13,067 nt of DNA from Anaerolineae bacterium (GTDB lineage Bacteria; Chloroflexota; Anaerolineae; 4572-78; J111). Below are positions 6,358 to 13,067 of the stretch, piece by piece. Position 1 is the first letter of the stretch; each line of letters opens with the position of its first letter. A model generated the notes under the pieces. The model did not search any database. It was given only the letters and a program-made list of their open reading frames with translations, and was not told the origin of the DNA. Position numbers and translations under genes: made by a program. Where the stretch lies: the NCBI GenBank assembly GCA_020433785.1, contig JAGRCC010000463.1, forward strand, positions 1-13,067, written 5' to 3'.

Positions 6358-8199
6358 ATGTGGGATAATCTGTTTAACTGGCTCCAAAAATTGGGCCGCG
6401 CCTTAATGATACCGATTGCCGTCTTACCGGCTGCCGGTATTTTACTCGGCGTCGGCAATGGGATATTACAAGGCGTCGAGCGAGGCGCGATTAATATCCA
6501 GAACGAATTGATTCTCTTTGTATTGCAACTGATGGGGTCCGCCGGGGATGCTGTTTTTGGGGCACTCCCGCTCTTGTTTGCCATCGGTGTCGTCATCGCT
6601 TTTACCAAAAATGATGGGGTTGCGGCTCTGGCGGCGACGGTCGGCTTTGTGGTATTGCTAGGGTCAATGGGCGCCATCGCCCGAATTTTTGATTTAGAAA
6701 CCCGCACCGTGCTCGGTTTCGAGACGATCGACACCGGCGTTTTTGGCGGTATCATCATCGGCATTGTTGCCGCGCTACTCTTCAACCGCTTCTACAAGAT
6801 CCAACTGCCCACCTACTTGGGGTTTTTCGCCGGCAAGCGCTTTGTACCGATTGTCACCGCGTTTGCGGCGATGGCGACCGGCTTCATCCTGGCCTTTGTC
6901 TGGACCCCCGTCGGGTCAGCGATTAACACATTTTCAGAATGGGCCTCCACCGGCCAGTCTCAGCCGTTGGCCTTATTCATCTACGGCGTGGTTGAGCGGG
7001 CCTTGCTGCCCTTTGGCCTGCATCACATCTGGAACGCCCCCTGGTTCTTTGAAGTCGGTCAATATACCACTCAGTCGGGCGAAATTGTGCGTGGTGAGAT
7101 CAATCGCTGTTTTGCCGGCGACCCCACGGCCGGCAATCTGGCCGGGGGCTATGTGTTCAAAATGTTTGGTTTGGTCGGAGCGGCAGCGGCGATTTATATG
7201 ACGGCCAAACCCTCTCGCAAAGTAGCCGTGGGTAGCATTATGGTCTCCGGCGCTTTGACAAGCTTCCTGACCGGCATCACCGAGCCGCTGGAGTTTGCCT
7301 TTCTCTTTGTGGCCCCCCTGCTGTACGGTGTTCACGCCATCTTAGCCGGCTTAGGCTTTACCATTCTCAACGTGTTGGGTACCAAACTCTGTTTCAGCTT
7401 CTCGCATGGGCTGATTGATTATCTTCTCTTTTACTTCTTGGGTACTAACCAACTAATGGCGGTGGGTGTTGGCCTGGTTTATTTTCTTCTCTATTTTGGT
7501 ATCTTTTACTTCATCATCCGCTGGCGCGATCTAAAAACACCCGGCCGGGAGGAGGAAGAGGAAATCAGTCCGGCGGGCGTACCGATACCGGCCGAGGTCA
7601 GTACAGAGCACGCTTTGGGTCATCGGCTGGTATTAGCCTTTGGCGGGCGTAACAATCTAACCAACGTCGACAACTGCATTACCCGGCTGCGCATCGGGGT
7701 TAAGGACTCAGGTCGAGTCAATCAGGCCGAACTCAAGGCGATGGGTGCGGTGGGCGTCATTGTAGCCGGCAGCGGCGTTCAGGCGGTCTTCGGTCCGGAT
7801 GCCGAACGGATGAGAGCGGCTATGGACGATTATCTGGCCGTGGCCGGCCCTGAAGCAGACCTTGAGACCGCGGCGGCAGCACCGTCTCCTGCACCGGTCG
7901 TACCACCAACGCCGATTCTCATCCCGACGCTCTCCGATAAAGAGGTCGCCGATAAAGCCCACAACTTCATCGAGGCGTTGGGCGGGGTTGCGAACATCAA
8001 AGATGTGTCGGCCGTTGCGCAGACGCGGCTGCGGGTGACGCTCAACAATGGCGACCTGGCCGACGAAAAGGGATTGCGAGCCGGAGGCGCGCGCGGCGTT
8101 ATGCGAACGAACGGCACCTTCCACCTGCTCGTAGGGTTGGGGGCCGAGCAATATGATACCGAGATGCATGCCCAACTGGCCGAAGCACAGCTGCCTTAG
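6358..8199 (+). CDS. ptsG: PTS glucose-specific IICB permease with extra IIB-like domain
   Basis: A 613-residue inner-membrane sugar permease that imports and phosphorylates its sugar. The IIC domain (about 1-390, multiple hydrophobic segments) has PtsG-type stretches: AGKRFVPI, GLHHIWN (220-226), GDPTAG, GITEPLEFAF (306-315) and SFSHGLIDY. The interdomain DLKTPGRE (391-398) precedes IIB (about 418-492), with phospho-Cys C440 in NVDNCITRLRI and AGSGVQAVFG. These features fit glucose (PtsG) better than N-acetylglucosamine (NagE), but substrate is inferred. After a Pro/Ala linker (505-524), a second IIB-like domain (525-610) has Ala554 where the phospho-Cys should be. Usual PtsG is about 477 residues and ends after IIB. 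There is no IIA here; it sits in the upstream fusion, 23 bases away. The ATG at 6358 with GGAGGG (6344-6349) is preferred over a TTG at 6331. Confidence 0.92.
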   Translation: MWDNLFNWLQKLGRALMIPIAVLPAAGILLGVGNGILQGVERGAINIQNELILFVLQLMGSAGDAVFGALPLLFAIGVVIAFTKNDGVAALAATVGFVVLLGSMGAIARIFDLETRTVLGFETIDTGVFGGIIIGIVAALLFNRFYKIQLPTYLGFFAGKRFVPIVTAFAAMATGFILAFVWTPVGSAINTFSEWASTGQSQPLALFIYGVVERALLPFGLHHIWNAPWFFEVGQYTTQSGEIVRGEINRCFAGDPTAGNLAGGYVFKMFGLVGAAAAIYMTAKPSRKVAVGSIMVSGALTSFLTGITEPLEFAFLFVAPLLYGVHAILAGLGFTILNVLGTKLCFSFSHGLIDYLLFYFLGTNQLMAVGVGLVYFLLYFGIFYFIIRWRDLKTPGREEEEEISPAGVPIPAEVSTEHALGHRLVLAFGGRNNLTNVDNCITRLRIGVKDSGRVNQAELKAMGAVGVIVAGSGVQAVFGPDAERMRAAMDDYLAVAGPEADLETAAAAPSPAPVVPPTPILIPTLSDKEVADKAHNFIEALGGVANIKDVSAVAQTRLRVTLNNGDLADEKGLRAGGARGVMRTNGTFHLLVGLGAEQYDTEMHAQLAEAQLP

Positions 8200-8234
8200 T
8201 TGCGGTATCGCAACGCCAATGAAAATTTATCACA

Positions 8235-8296
8235 CCCTCACCCCGTCGCTAACACGACTCCTCTCTCCCAAATTTGGAGTGCGGTTGGGGTGAGGG
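8235..8296. repeat. GC-rich inverted repeat hairpin
   Basis: CCCTCACCCC (8235-8244) is the exact reverse complement of GGGGTGAGGG (8287-8296). The 42-base interior contains further complementarity around CTCCCAAATTTGGAG (8265-8279). This style of CCCTCACCCC/GGGGTGAGGG element recurs between genes in many bacterial genomes, as I recall. It may be an interspersed hairpin repeat, a weak terminator or an mRNA-stabilising structure downstream of ptsG. Confidence 0.6.
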
Positions 8297-8311
8297 CTAT
8301 TTTCAGAAGAG
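8297..8311 (+). repeat. 15-base direct repeat, first copy
   Basis: CTATTTTCAGAAGAG here is repeated exactly at 8385-8399. The two copies flank a 73-base segment (8312-8384) that contains the 25-base repeat arm and the palindrome. This could mark insertion of a small non-coding element, though 15 bases is long for a typical target duplication. Confidence 0.55.
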
Positions 8312-8325
8312 TGTGGCAGTCTTAA

Positions 8326-8350
8326 CTGAGACGACATCGACAATGAAAAT
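8326..8350 (-). repeat. 25-base repeat, right arm (inverted partner at 13-37)
   Basis: The reverse complement of this segment equals 13-37 with one mismatch in 25. It abuts the 36-base palindrome directly (two-base overlap at 8349-8350), while the left arm has no such palindrome. Confidence 0.6.
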
Positions 8351-8384
8351 GCTGTAGGGCAAACTTAAGTTTGCCCTACAGCAT
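8349..8384. terminator. Perfect 36-base palindrome, probable bidirectional terminator
   Basis: The half-site ATGCTGTAGGGCAAACTT is followed immediately by its exact reverse complement, giving an 18-base-pair stem with no mismatch; a few central pairs would open as loop. It is followed by CTATTTTC on the + strand and by ATTTTC on the - strand, so it could terminate in both directions. It lies about 150 bases after the ptsG stop and before the promoter of regulator 2, a sensible place to insulate the two units. It could equally be an interspersed palindromic repeat. Confidence 0.6.
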
Positions 8385-8399
8385 CTATTTTCAGAAGAG
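8385..8399 (+). repeat. 15-base direct repeat, second copy
   Basis: This is an exact copy of 8297-8311 (CTATTTTCAGAAGAG). Its T-rich first half also serves as the possible U tract of the palindrome just upstream. Confidence 0.55.
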
Positions 8400-8446
8400 G
8401 CTCATTAGGATGAGAAGATGCAGGCAAGACCATACGCCTTAAATAT

Positions 8447-8474
8447 TTGAACATTTGATGTAATCACCTATAAT
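8447..8474 (+). promoter_or_regulatory. Sigma70-like promoter for regulator 2
   Basis: TTGAAC (8447-8452), a 16-base spacer and a perfect TATAAT (8469-8474). The preceding AATATTTG (8442-8449), the spacing and the -10 match the promoter candidate of regulator 1. It predicts a leader of about 175 bases. A second TATAAT at 8563-8568 lacks a good -35 and has no counterpart in copy 1. Confidence 0.55.
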
Positions 8475-8484
8475 ACGCTGAGGA

Positions 8485-8547
8485 TGCCACCATCTTAATG
8501 CCACAAATCCCTAAAGCGTACACTTTATCATCTCTTTCACCGCCTGT
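8485..8547 (+). promoter_or_regulatory. Conserved leader block, copy 2
   Basis: Ordered words CATCTT, GCCACAAAT, AAGCGTA, ATCA and TTTCAC are shared with 345-411 upstream of regulator 1. The distance from GCCACAAAT to the start codon is longer here (157 versus 103 bases), so the block is conserved while the remainder of the leader is not. The role is unknown. Confidence 0.45.
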
Positions 8548-8656
8548 TCATGTGGACAAGCGTATAATGAACTATATTGAGACCGTACCAGATCCATTCT
8601 CTGTCAATCTTAGCTTATAAACCCAGCCTTTTTAAGGCTGATTTGGTAAAAGTTCA

Positions 8657-11392
8657 ATGGGTCACGTTTTTGAACCATCGCCCCTCATCCAAACCAAGCT
8701 TTATCGGCCTCAAATCCATACCGATTTAGTAGAACGAACAAGCCTAATGGAACTGCTGGACTCCCAGCACAATCGGCTTTTTCTGCTCGTTTCCGCGCCA
8801 GCAGGTTTTGGCAAAACAACGCTGGTGAGCCAGTGGTTGGATCGAGGGTCGGGTACAGCCGCATGTCCGGCGGCCTGGCTGTCGCTAGATGACAATGATA
8901 ACAATCTGATAGTTTTTCTTAACTACTTCATTGCTGCCATCCAGACCCTTTTCCCCAAAGGGTGCTCTACATCACAGAATCTACTCGCTGCGCCCCACAC
9001 GCCATCGCCGGATTATCTAACCTCCACTTTGATTAATGAGATCACCGATCTGTCCAAAGAATTTCTACTGATTTTGGACGATTATCATCTACTGACTAAC
9101 CGAGATATTCATGATTTTGTCTCGATGCTGCTCCAACACGCGCCGCCTTCTTTACACTTGGTTATCATTTCTCGACAGGATCTGCCGTTTTCCGTGTCTC
9201 GACTGCGGGCAACACAAAGGATGACCGAAGTTCGCCTGGCCAACTTGCGTTTTACTCACGCAGAGATTCAGACTTATTTGAAGCTGTCTCTGGGGGTCGA
9301 GGTTTCTCCGGAAACGGTGTCGGTATTGGTCAAACGCACCGAGGGCTGGGCTGTTGGCTTGCGCCTGGCATGTTTGGCGTTACGTGCTCAGGACGATCGG
9401 GCCGATTTCATAGAAACATTTCACGGGACTCATCGTTACATCATGGAATATCTAATCGATGAGGTCTTGTCTCACCAACCGCAACGGATCCAAACGTTTT
9501 TGCTAAGTACGGCTATTCTGGATCGATTCTGTGCGCCGCTATGTGATGCCTTGTTAGAAACAATACCCCGCTCTGATGATCACGAACAGCCGGCCAGTCG
9601 GGAAATCCTGGCGCAGTTGGCCCGTGATAATCTCTTCATCGTGTCCTTGGATCACCATGGTGAATGGTTTCGCTATCATCATCTGTTTAAGGAGTTGTTG
9701 TGGCACAAGCTGAAGGCAGAAACATCCCCGGCGCAGCAAGCCGCTCTCCAAACCGCCGCCGGCGCTTGGCTGGATCAAAACGATTTTGCTGAAGAAGCGT
9801 TGCGCCACTATTTTGCCGTAAACGATACCGCCGCCGCCGCCCGGCTGGTGGCCCGGCAGCGATATGCCTTGTTGAACCAAACCCAATGGCCACTTTTGGA
9901 ACAACGGCTGCATCAATTCTCGCCCGACATTCTGGATCAATATCCGAACTTACTCATGTTAAAAACCTGGCTTCTTTATCATCGGTCTAAATACCCGGAA
10001 CTACCCGCAGCCTTGCAGCAGCTTGAAACCGCCCTGGACCAGTCAACTTTGACGTCAGAGGAAATTAACTACCTGCAGGGTGAGATAAGCACCCTACACA
10101 GCCTTTTGTATATACTCGCGGTTGATCCAAAAAGCGCAGTGGCCCACGCCCGGCGCGCTGTCGAACAGACCCGCCGCGAGTTATGGATTGTGCGCATCCT
10201 GGCCCGTCTGTGTCTGGCTCTTGGACTGCAGATGATGGGCGATACAAACCAAGCCTATGCTGCCATATACGGTGGTTTTGAAGAGGAAGAAATACAGAGT
10301 AACCATTTTAAGGCCTCTCTGGTGGTGACGGTTTGTTTTGTCCACTGGATGGTCACCGACCTGCAAGAGATGGCCCAAGCCGCCAAACAATCTATCAAGC
10401 TTAGTCAAGAGGCCGGCTCGCCATACATTCTAAATTGGGGCCATTTTTACCTGGGGCTGGCCTATTACCAGCAAAACGATCTAACCGCTGCAGAACGGCA
10501 TTTTGCCGCTGTAGTGCAGCAGCCGTATCTGGCCTACGGTGATTGCTATAGCTACAGCGCTTGCGGCCTGGCCCTAACACATCAGGTTCGGGGCCAGCCC
10601 AACGAAGCCAGGATGGTGCTTGAATCGGCTACCGCATTTTTCCTGGAAACCGGCAACACCATCTTGATGGCGCTTATTCAAGCGTTCCAGGCGGAAATCT
10701 CCCTACAGCAAGGGCAAGTTGTCGCGGCTAGCCAGTGGGCGGCTTATCTAGACCCGATTCCGCCTTTCACCATGATCTATGGGTTCTTCTGGCCCCATTT
10801 AACGCTGGTCAAAATTTGGTTGGCACAAGATACGCCAGCCGCTCGCCAACAAGCGGCCGATCTTTTGGAAAAAGCCAAAGAATTCGTTGAGACCACCCAT
10901 AACACCCGCTTTTTAATTGAGGCGCTGGCACTGCAAGCCCTGTTGAATGAGACCCAAGGCCAATCCCGGACCGCCGTAGAATTGTTGGATCAGGCTCTGG
11001 CTCTGGCGCAGCCCGGTGGCTTCATTCGCCTTTTTGTGGATTTGGGACCGCCGCTGGCTCGGCTGTTGGCCAGAATAAACAGCCAACACAGCGGCCGGCA
11101 AAAATATATTCGGCGACTCCTGGATGCATTTGAACAGGAACAACCACAGCTCACTCTGCCTGCTTCAGATAACAACGCCTACCCCCTCATTGAACCTTTG
11201 ACCCATCGCGAAATGGATGTTTTGGAGCTGTTGGCCCAACGGCTATCAAACCAAGAGATTGCTGATCATCTCTATATTTCATCCGTAACCGTGAAGAGAC
11301 ATGCCAGCAACATTTTCGGCAAGCTAGGCGTCCGTAATCGCCGTCAGGCTGTTATCCGTGCCCACGAACTTGGCCTACTTTCCCATAAATAA
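8657..11392 (+). CDS. MalT-like LuxR-family transcriptional regulator (STAND ATPase), copy 2
   Basis: A 911-residue paralogue of the regulator at 464-3193 with the same domain order and no large indels. Walker A is APAGFGKTT (K53), Walker B LLILDDY (D141, D142), the family signature WFRYHHLFKELL lies at 337-348, a TPR-like helical region spans about 360-800, and the LuxR helix-turn-helix about 848-908. The recognition segment VTVKRHASNIFGKLGV differs from LTVKRHTTNIFGKLGV of copy 1 at only three positions, so both may bind similar sites, while the sensor body has diverged more. The ATG at 8657 matches the start of copy 1; the only upstream signal is TTGGTAAAAG, without a good Shine-Dalgarno. 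It is followed after 284 bases by a paralogue of the small gene. Ligand and targets are unknown. Confidence 0.93.
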   Translation: MGHVFEPSPLIQTKLYRPQIHTDLVERTSLMELLDSQHNRLFLLVSAPAGFGKTTLVSQWLDRGSGTAACPAAWLSLDDNDNNLIVFLNYFIAAIQTLFPKGCSTSQNLLAAPHTPSPDYLTSTLINEITDLSKEFLLILDDYHLLTNRDIHDFVSMLLQHAPPSLHLVIISRQDLPFSVSRLRATQRMTEVRLANLRFTHAEIQTYLKLSLGVEVSPETVSVLVKRTEGWAVGLRLACLALRAQDDRADFIETFHGTHRYIMEYLIDEVLSHQPQRIQTFLLSTAILDRFCAPLCDALLETIPRSDDHEQPASREILAQLARDNLFIVSLDHHGEWFRYHHLFKELLWHKLKAETSPAQQAALQTAAGAWLDQNDFAEEALRHYFAVNDTAAAARLVARQRYALLNQTQWPLLEQRLHQFSPDILDQYPNLLMLKTWLLYHRSKYPELPAALQQLETALDQSTLTSEEINYLQGEISTLHSLLYILAVDPKSAVAHARRAVEQTRRELWIVRILARLCLALGLQMMGDTNQAYAAIYGGFEEEEIQSNHFKASLVVTVCFVHWMVTDLQEMAQAAKQSIKLSQEAGSPYILNWGHFYLGLAYYQQNDLTAAERHFAAVVQQPYLAYGDCYSYSACGLALTHQVRGQPNEARMVLESATAFFLETGNTILMALIQAFQAEISLQQGQVVAASQWAAYLDPIPPFTMIYGFFWPHLTLVKIWLAQDTPAARQQAADLLEKAKEFVETTHNTRFLIEALALQALLNETQGQSRTAVELLDQALALAQPGGFIRLFVDLGPPLARLLARINSQHSGRQKYIRRLLDAFEQEQPQLTLPASDNNAYPLIEPLTHREMDVLELLAQRLSNQEIADHLYISSVTVKRHASNIFGKLGVRNRRQAVIRAHELGLLSHK

Positions 11393-11676
11393 TGTACCCC
11401 CTTTTTGCACCTTTTAGAAGGATGCTGATTTACGCTTTATCAGGTATGGTGGTATTAAGGCGCATCACCTTGCTACAATAAGAACCAATAACCTCTCAAT
11501 CCGTTTCATGCCTTTTAGTTTCTAATGTAGCGTGTCCTGATAACTTCGACTACGCTGCTATAAAAGTAACGTTGGCCTTCGTGTGAAAGATTGGAGCCCT
11601 GAAATGCTATTCGGTCTTCATTCTAAAATAGGGCTGCTGTATTAATGAAACAAAATAGGCCGTAGGTAGAAAAACT
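11393..11676 (+). promoter_or_regulatory. Conserved non-coding gap between regulator 2 and small gene
   Basis: This 284-base gap is similar to 3194-3488 through most of its length and has no ORF. Blocks recognisable in both copies are GGTATGGTGGTATTAA (against GGTATTGTAGTATTGA), TTTCTAATGTA, GTAACG, CCTGAAATGC and ACAAAATAGGCCGTAGGTAG. A TATAAA at 11559-11564 could be a -10 but lacks a clear -35. There is no strong ribosome binding site before the small gene here, unlike copy 1. Confidence 0.45.
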
Positions 11677-12267
11677 GTGTGTCCAATAACATTGGGTACT
11701 CCGGCAGTGTACCGCATTACAATTTGCGGTCGTCTGAATAGAAGCTGGGCTGAGTCTTTTGGGAGTATGAATATTAACTATACGTGGGCCGTGGACGGGG
11801 CACCGCTGTCGGTGTTGACCGGTTACATGGTCGATCAGGCAGCTTTGTTTGGTGTACTCAATGGGCTATATGGGCTGGGCCTGCCTTTACTATCGGTAGA
11901 ATGTATCGAAATCATTTTTACCTGGTTGCTAACCCCATCAACCGTTATGCCATCGGCGACCGTACGCCCGGCCTTCAGTATAACAATGACGGCTCGCTGG
12001 ACCTCTATCTGCAGCACGACTCCCCCGAACCGGATCAGGAATCGAACTGGCTACCCACCTCGGTCGGCGATTTTCGCCCCACCTTGCGTATGTACCAGCC
12101 GGGAGAGGCTGTGCTTGATGGCTCGTGGCAACCGCCGTCAATTAAGCGGATCAATTGAAGTAAAACGGGGGCATAGGTCTAAGGGACAAGCTTCCCACCT
12201 GGTCAACGCCCTAGTTCTAATTATTGCCAATCTGCCGGGCACAACGGATGGATTTGACCGACTTTAA
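11677..12267 (+). CDS. Small conserved protein, copy 2, fused out of frame to foreign 3' DNA
   Basis: Residues 1 to about 77 are a clear paralogue of the 83-residue protein at 3489: YRITICGRLNRSWAESFG, LSVLTGYMVDQAALFGVL, NGLYGLGLPLLSVECIE. The GTG at 11677 aligns with the ATG of copy 1; upstream AGGTAGAAAA is a poor ribosome binding site. After about 11908 the native tail and stop are gone. The frame continues for ~118 codons through a DUF1214 remnant (read out of frame) and past it to a stop at 12267. That tail is rich in Arg, Pro, Ser and Thr and has the look of a non-native reading frame. The gene may still give a functional N-terminal core in a 196-residue chimera, or may be decaying. 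The first part is well supported as homologous; expression is uncertain. Confidence 0.5.
   Translation: MCPITLGTPAVYRITICGRLNRSWAESFGSMNINYTWAVDGAPLSVLTGYMVDQAALFGVLNGLYGLGLPLLSVECIEIIFTWLLTPSTVMPSATVRPAFSITMTARWTSICSTTPPNRIRNRTGYPPRSAIFAPPCVCTSRERLCLMARGNRRQLSGSIEVKRGHRSKGQASHLVNALVLIIANLPGTTDGFDRL
11901..12158 (+). pseudogene. C-terminal remnant of a DUF1254/DUF1214 domain protein
   Basis: From the ATG at 11901 this frame reads MYRNHFYLVANPINRYAIGD, then an NNDGSLDLYLQHDSP segment, SNWLPT, a FRPTLRMYQP segment and a VLDGSWQPPSIKRIN end at the stop (12158). This is the conserved extreme C terminus of DUF1254/DUF1214 (COG5361-type) proteins, which are normally several hundred residues long. 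Only 85 codons remain. The 5' part is missing and is replaced by the small gene of the regulator module, in another frame. The frame is intact, so the loss is by truncation rather than by scattered stops. The junction lies near 11901-11910. No function is expected from the fragment. Confidence 0.82.
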
Positions 12268-12285
12268 GTAATAAGGAGAAAAAAA

Positions 12286-13067
12286 ATGCCAAACCAAACC
12301 ACGCCAGCGACGAACTGGCATACCCTCAGCATTGAGGCGGCGGCTCAACAACTGGACGTCAACCCGGCGCAGGGATTGAGCAGCACCGAAGCCGCTCAAC
12401 GGGTGCAGCAGTATGGGGCCAACCAACTGGCCGGCAAGCAGAAGGAGCCGGGCTGGCAGGCCTTTCTGCGTCAATACCAGGACTTCATGCAGATCATCCT
12501 GGTGGGCGCGGCCATTATCAACCAGATCTTCACCGGCCAATGGGGCACGACGCTGGTGCTGTTGGGGTTAACCGTTCTCAATGCGGTCATGGGCCTAAAC
12601 CAGGAATCCAAGGCCGAGGCCAGCCTGGCCGCGCTGGCCAAGATGATGAAGAACATCGCCCGCGTGCGTCGCGATGGCCAGGCAATCGAGGTGGAGGCCG
12701 AGCAGATCGTACCGGGCGATATTGTGTTGATGGAAGCCGGCAACCGCGTACCGGCCGACGGCCGCCTGCTTGTGGCGGCTACCCTGGAGATCGAGGAAGC
12801 CGCGCTAACCGGCGAGAGTGTCGCCTCACCCAAGGACACCGATACCATTGATAGCCCCGAGGCCCCTCTGGGCGACCGCCATTGTATGGCATACATGAAC
12901 ACCTCGGTCACTCGCGGTCGGGGTGAAATGATCGTAACCGCAACCGGTATGGCCACCGAGATGGGCCACATCGCCGATTTGCTCAATAAAACCGAGGTCG
13001 ACAAGACGCCCCTGCAAAAACAGATCGACCGGTTGACAATTGTCATCGCCAGCGTGGCCGGCCTGAC
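12286..13067 (+). CDS. P-type cation-transporting ATPase (type II-like), N-terminal part
   Basis: The gene runs off the window; 260 codons are visible of a protein usually around 900 residues. The ATG at 12286 has a good ribosome binding site, AAGGAG at 12273-12278. Visible parts are the N-terminal cation-ATPase domain (WHTLSIEAAAQQLDV at 11-25, with GLSSTEAAQRVQQYGANQL following), a first hydrophobic pair (about 68-105), and the actuator domain with VPGDIVLMEAGNRVPADGR (142-160) and the TGES loop (175-178) that dephosphorylates the enzyme. The start of the third membrane segment is at the edge. The phosphorylated DKTGT and the ion-binding helices lie outside, so calcium, magnesium or other cations cannot be told apart. 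It lies 127 bases after the DUF1214 remnant, with no clear promoter or terminator between. Confidence 0.9.
   Translation, partial: MPNQTTPATNWHTLSIEAAAQQLDVNPAQGLSSTEAAQRVQQYGANQLAGKQKEPGWQAFLRQYQDFMQIILVGAAIINQIFTGQWGTTLVLLGLTVLNAVMGLNQESKAEASLAALAKMMKNIARVRRDGQAIEVEAEQIVPGDIVLMEAGNRVPADGRLLVAATLEIEEAALTGESVASPKDTDTIDSPEAPLGDRHCMAYMNTSVTRGRGEMIVTATGMATEMGHIADLLNKTEVDKTPLQKQIDRLTIVIASVAGL

Larger units (their letters stand above)
8200..8656. other. Non-coding region between ptsG and regulator 2
   Basis: No gene is visible in these 457 bases. They hold a short hairpin just after the ptsG stop (TTGCGGTATCGCAA, 8200-8213), a long inverted repeat (8235-8296), a 15-base direct repeat (8297-8311 and 8385-8399), the right arm of the 25-base inverted repeat (8326-8350), a perfect palindrome (8349-8384), and a promoter with leader for regulator 2 (8447-8547). 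The upper part looks like accumulated intergenic repeats and termination signals; the lower part is the control region. Confidence 0.6.

Noticed and set aside
13..8350. Composite transposon carrying the PTS operon
   Set aside because: No transposase, integrase or target duplication is visible; the inverted repeats alone are not enough, so they are reported only as repeats.
11909..12267. A genuine new C-terminal domain on the second small protein
   Set aside because: The DNA encodes a recognisable DUF1214 end in another frame, so this frame is most simply explained as accidental read-through.
1..13067. CRISPR arrays, tRNA or rRNA genes
   Set aside because: No regularly spaced repeats and no tRNA- or rRNA-like segments were recognised on reading the window.

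Overview
The window reads as a stretch of chromosome from a Chloroflexota bacterium, probably of the Anaerolineae type. The basis is the pair of very large MalT-like LuxR regulators with a PSPLIxTKLYRPQ start, which are abundant in that phylum as I recall, together with the moderate GC content and the rest of the gene content. This is inference; no rRNA or other marker gene is present. All convincing genes lie on the + strand.

Layout. Positions 1-463 are non-coding and hold inverted repeats, a promoter candidate and a 5' leader. A STAND-type LuxR regulator (464-3193) is followed by a 295-base non-coding gap and an 83-residue protein of unknown function (3489-3740). Fifty bases later comes a two-gene glucose phosphotransferase operon: a triple fusion IIA-HPr-Enzyme I (3791-6334) and a PtsG-type IICB permease with an extra, degenerate IIB domain (6358-8199). 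A 457-base non-coding stretch (8200-8656) carries hairpins, a perfect 36-base palindrome and a second promoter/leader. A second copy of the regulator (8657-11392), the gap and the small gene (from 11677) then repeats the first layout. In this copy the small gene runs out of frame into the last ~85 codons of a DUF1254/DUF1214 protein (remnant 11901-12158). The window ends inside a P-type cation ATPase gene (12286 onward).

How it fits together. The PTS pair contains every phosphocarrier needed to move phosphate from PEP to glucose: EI His469, HPr His183, IIA His76 and IIB Cys440. The regulator upstream probably senses a ligand through its ATPase/TPR body and controls the small gene and PTS genes, but no binding site is proven.

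The most notable feature is the repeated unit of conserved promoter and leader, MalT-like regulator, ~290-base conserved non-coding gap and small 'DQAALFGVLNGLYGLGLPL' protein. It occurs twice with different DNA attached immediately downstream. The two regulators have nearly the same recognition helix and more divergent bodies. This looks like a duplicated regulatory cassette whose small protein has no known role.
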